5,925 bases of DNA from Treponema sp. (GTDB taxonomy: Bacteria; Spirochaetota; Spirochaetia; Treponematales; Breznakiellaceae): NCBI GenBank assembly GCA_031278025.1, contig JAITLF010000103.1, positions 1 to 5,925 of the forward strand, read 5' to 3'. This document shows positions 5,587 through 5,925 of the stretch, one piece after another; position 1 is the stretch's first letter, and each line of letters starts with the position of its first letter. The position numbers and the translations under genes are program-made. The notes under the pieces were generated by a model, which searched no databases, had not been told where the DNA came from, and was given only the letters and a program-made list of their open reading frames with translations.

Positions 5587-5925
5587 TTGTTTTTGTCCCC
5601 GAACGCTCCATTGCTGATCAAGAATGCCCCATTGCTGATCAAGAATGCTCCATTGCTGATCAAGAATGCCCCATTTCTGATCAGGAACGCTCCATTCTTG
5701 ATCAGGAACGCTCCATTCTTGATCAGGAACACTCCATTCTTGATCAGGAATGCTCCATTCCTGATCAGGAATACTCCAGTTTTTCCCCCGAATAACTCAT
5801 TTTTTCCCCCGAATGCTCCATTGCTGATCAAGAATGCTCCATTGCTGATCAAGAATGCTCCATTCTTGATCAGGAACGCTCCATTCTTGATCAGGAACGC
5901 TCCATTCCTGATCAGGAACGCTCCA
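5587..5925. repeat. 21-bp tandem repeat array (16 units, continues past the window)
   Basis: Sixteen consecutive 21-bp units run from 5587 to 5922, and the next begins at 5923. Thirteen contain TGATCA within a near-palindromic 14-base core, flanked by a constant AA(T/C)GCTCCATT-like joint. Cores come as TTGCTGATCAAGAA (three units from 5608 and two from 5818), TTCTTGATCAGGAA (three from 5692 and two from 5860) and the perfect palindrome TTCCTGATCAGGAA (5755 and 5902 units), with one intermediate at 5671. Three units (5587, 5776, 5797) instead hold a T-run followed by CCCC and GAA. Because 21 is seven codons, frames on both strands stay open: heptads like IADQECS on + and NGAFLIS on -. Neither is supported as a gene. 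The array may be a protein-binding cluster or a slippage-expanded repeat. Confidence 0.9.

Noticed and set aside
5343..5795. 150-residue + strand frame running from GC-rich DNA into the repeat array
   Set aside because: The first half is Arg/Gly/Pro-rich shadow-like sequence and the second half is open only because the repeat period is divisible by three.
5508..5852. 114-residue - strand frame of NGAFLI-type heptads
   Set aside because: Open automatically because of the 21-bp period; it starts within the array with no ribosome-binding site and ends soon after leaving it. Kept only as a finding.
5587..5925. CRISPR array
   Set aside because: The units are contiguous 21-bp repeats with no unique spacers of constant length between conserved repeats, and no cas genes are present.

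Overview
The window carries the start of a 4-hydroxybutyrate (4HB) fermentation operon on the + strand (about 357-3892), a convergent two-gene miaA operon on the - strand (3870-5311), and a 21-bp tandem repeat array that runs off the right edge (5587-5925). The organism is most likely an anaerobic fermentative bacterium. A spirochaete of the Treponema type, for example a gut treponeme, is a plausible guess. It rests on the oxygen-sensitive 4-hydroxybutyryl-CoA dehydratase, a strong sigma-54 promoter, the general look of the MiaA protein, and dispersed-looking palindromes and heptad-coding repeats. No ribosomal RNA or other definitive taxonomic marker is present.

Layout. Positions 1-97 hold at most the tail of an upstream gene. 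Positions 98-447 are AT-rich upstream DNA with several short inverted repeats, a near-consensus GG-N10-GC sigma-54 promoter (357-373) and a leader hairpin (385-412). The operon then reads abfD (4HB-CoA dehydratase/vinylacetyl-CoA isomerase), a 115-residue NifU/Nfu-type Fe-S scaffold protein, abfT (4HB CoA-transferase) and a 100-residue cysteine-rich protein of unknown function. AbfT activates 4HB with a CoA taken from an acyl-CoA. AbfD dehydrates 4HB-CoA to crotonyl-CoA, which can go on to butyrate. The Nfu protein, lying between the two enzymes, may supply the [4Fe-4S] cluster that AbfD needs. Enzymes that make 4HB (succinate semialdehyde dehydrogenase, 4HB dehydrogenase) are not in the window.

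The operon meets miaA head-on. The two coding regions overlap by exactly the 23 bases of a perfect GC-rich palindrome (3870-3892), whose two arms supply both TAG stop codons. miaA is translationally coupled (ATGA overlap) to an upstream unrecognised gene that starts with GTG at 5311 or perhaps ATG at 5248. Positions 5312-5586 contain GC-rich, hairpin-prone DNA with no convincing gene.

The right end is a 21-bp array of 16 units. Thirteen contain a TGATCA-centred near-palindrome and three are a T-tract/C-tract variant. The unit types follow the same order twice, which points to a higher-order duplication. Because 21 is divisible by 3, it gives long open frames on both strands that are probably not genes.
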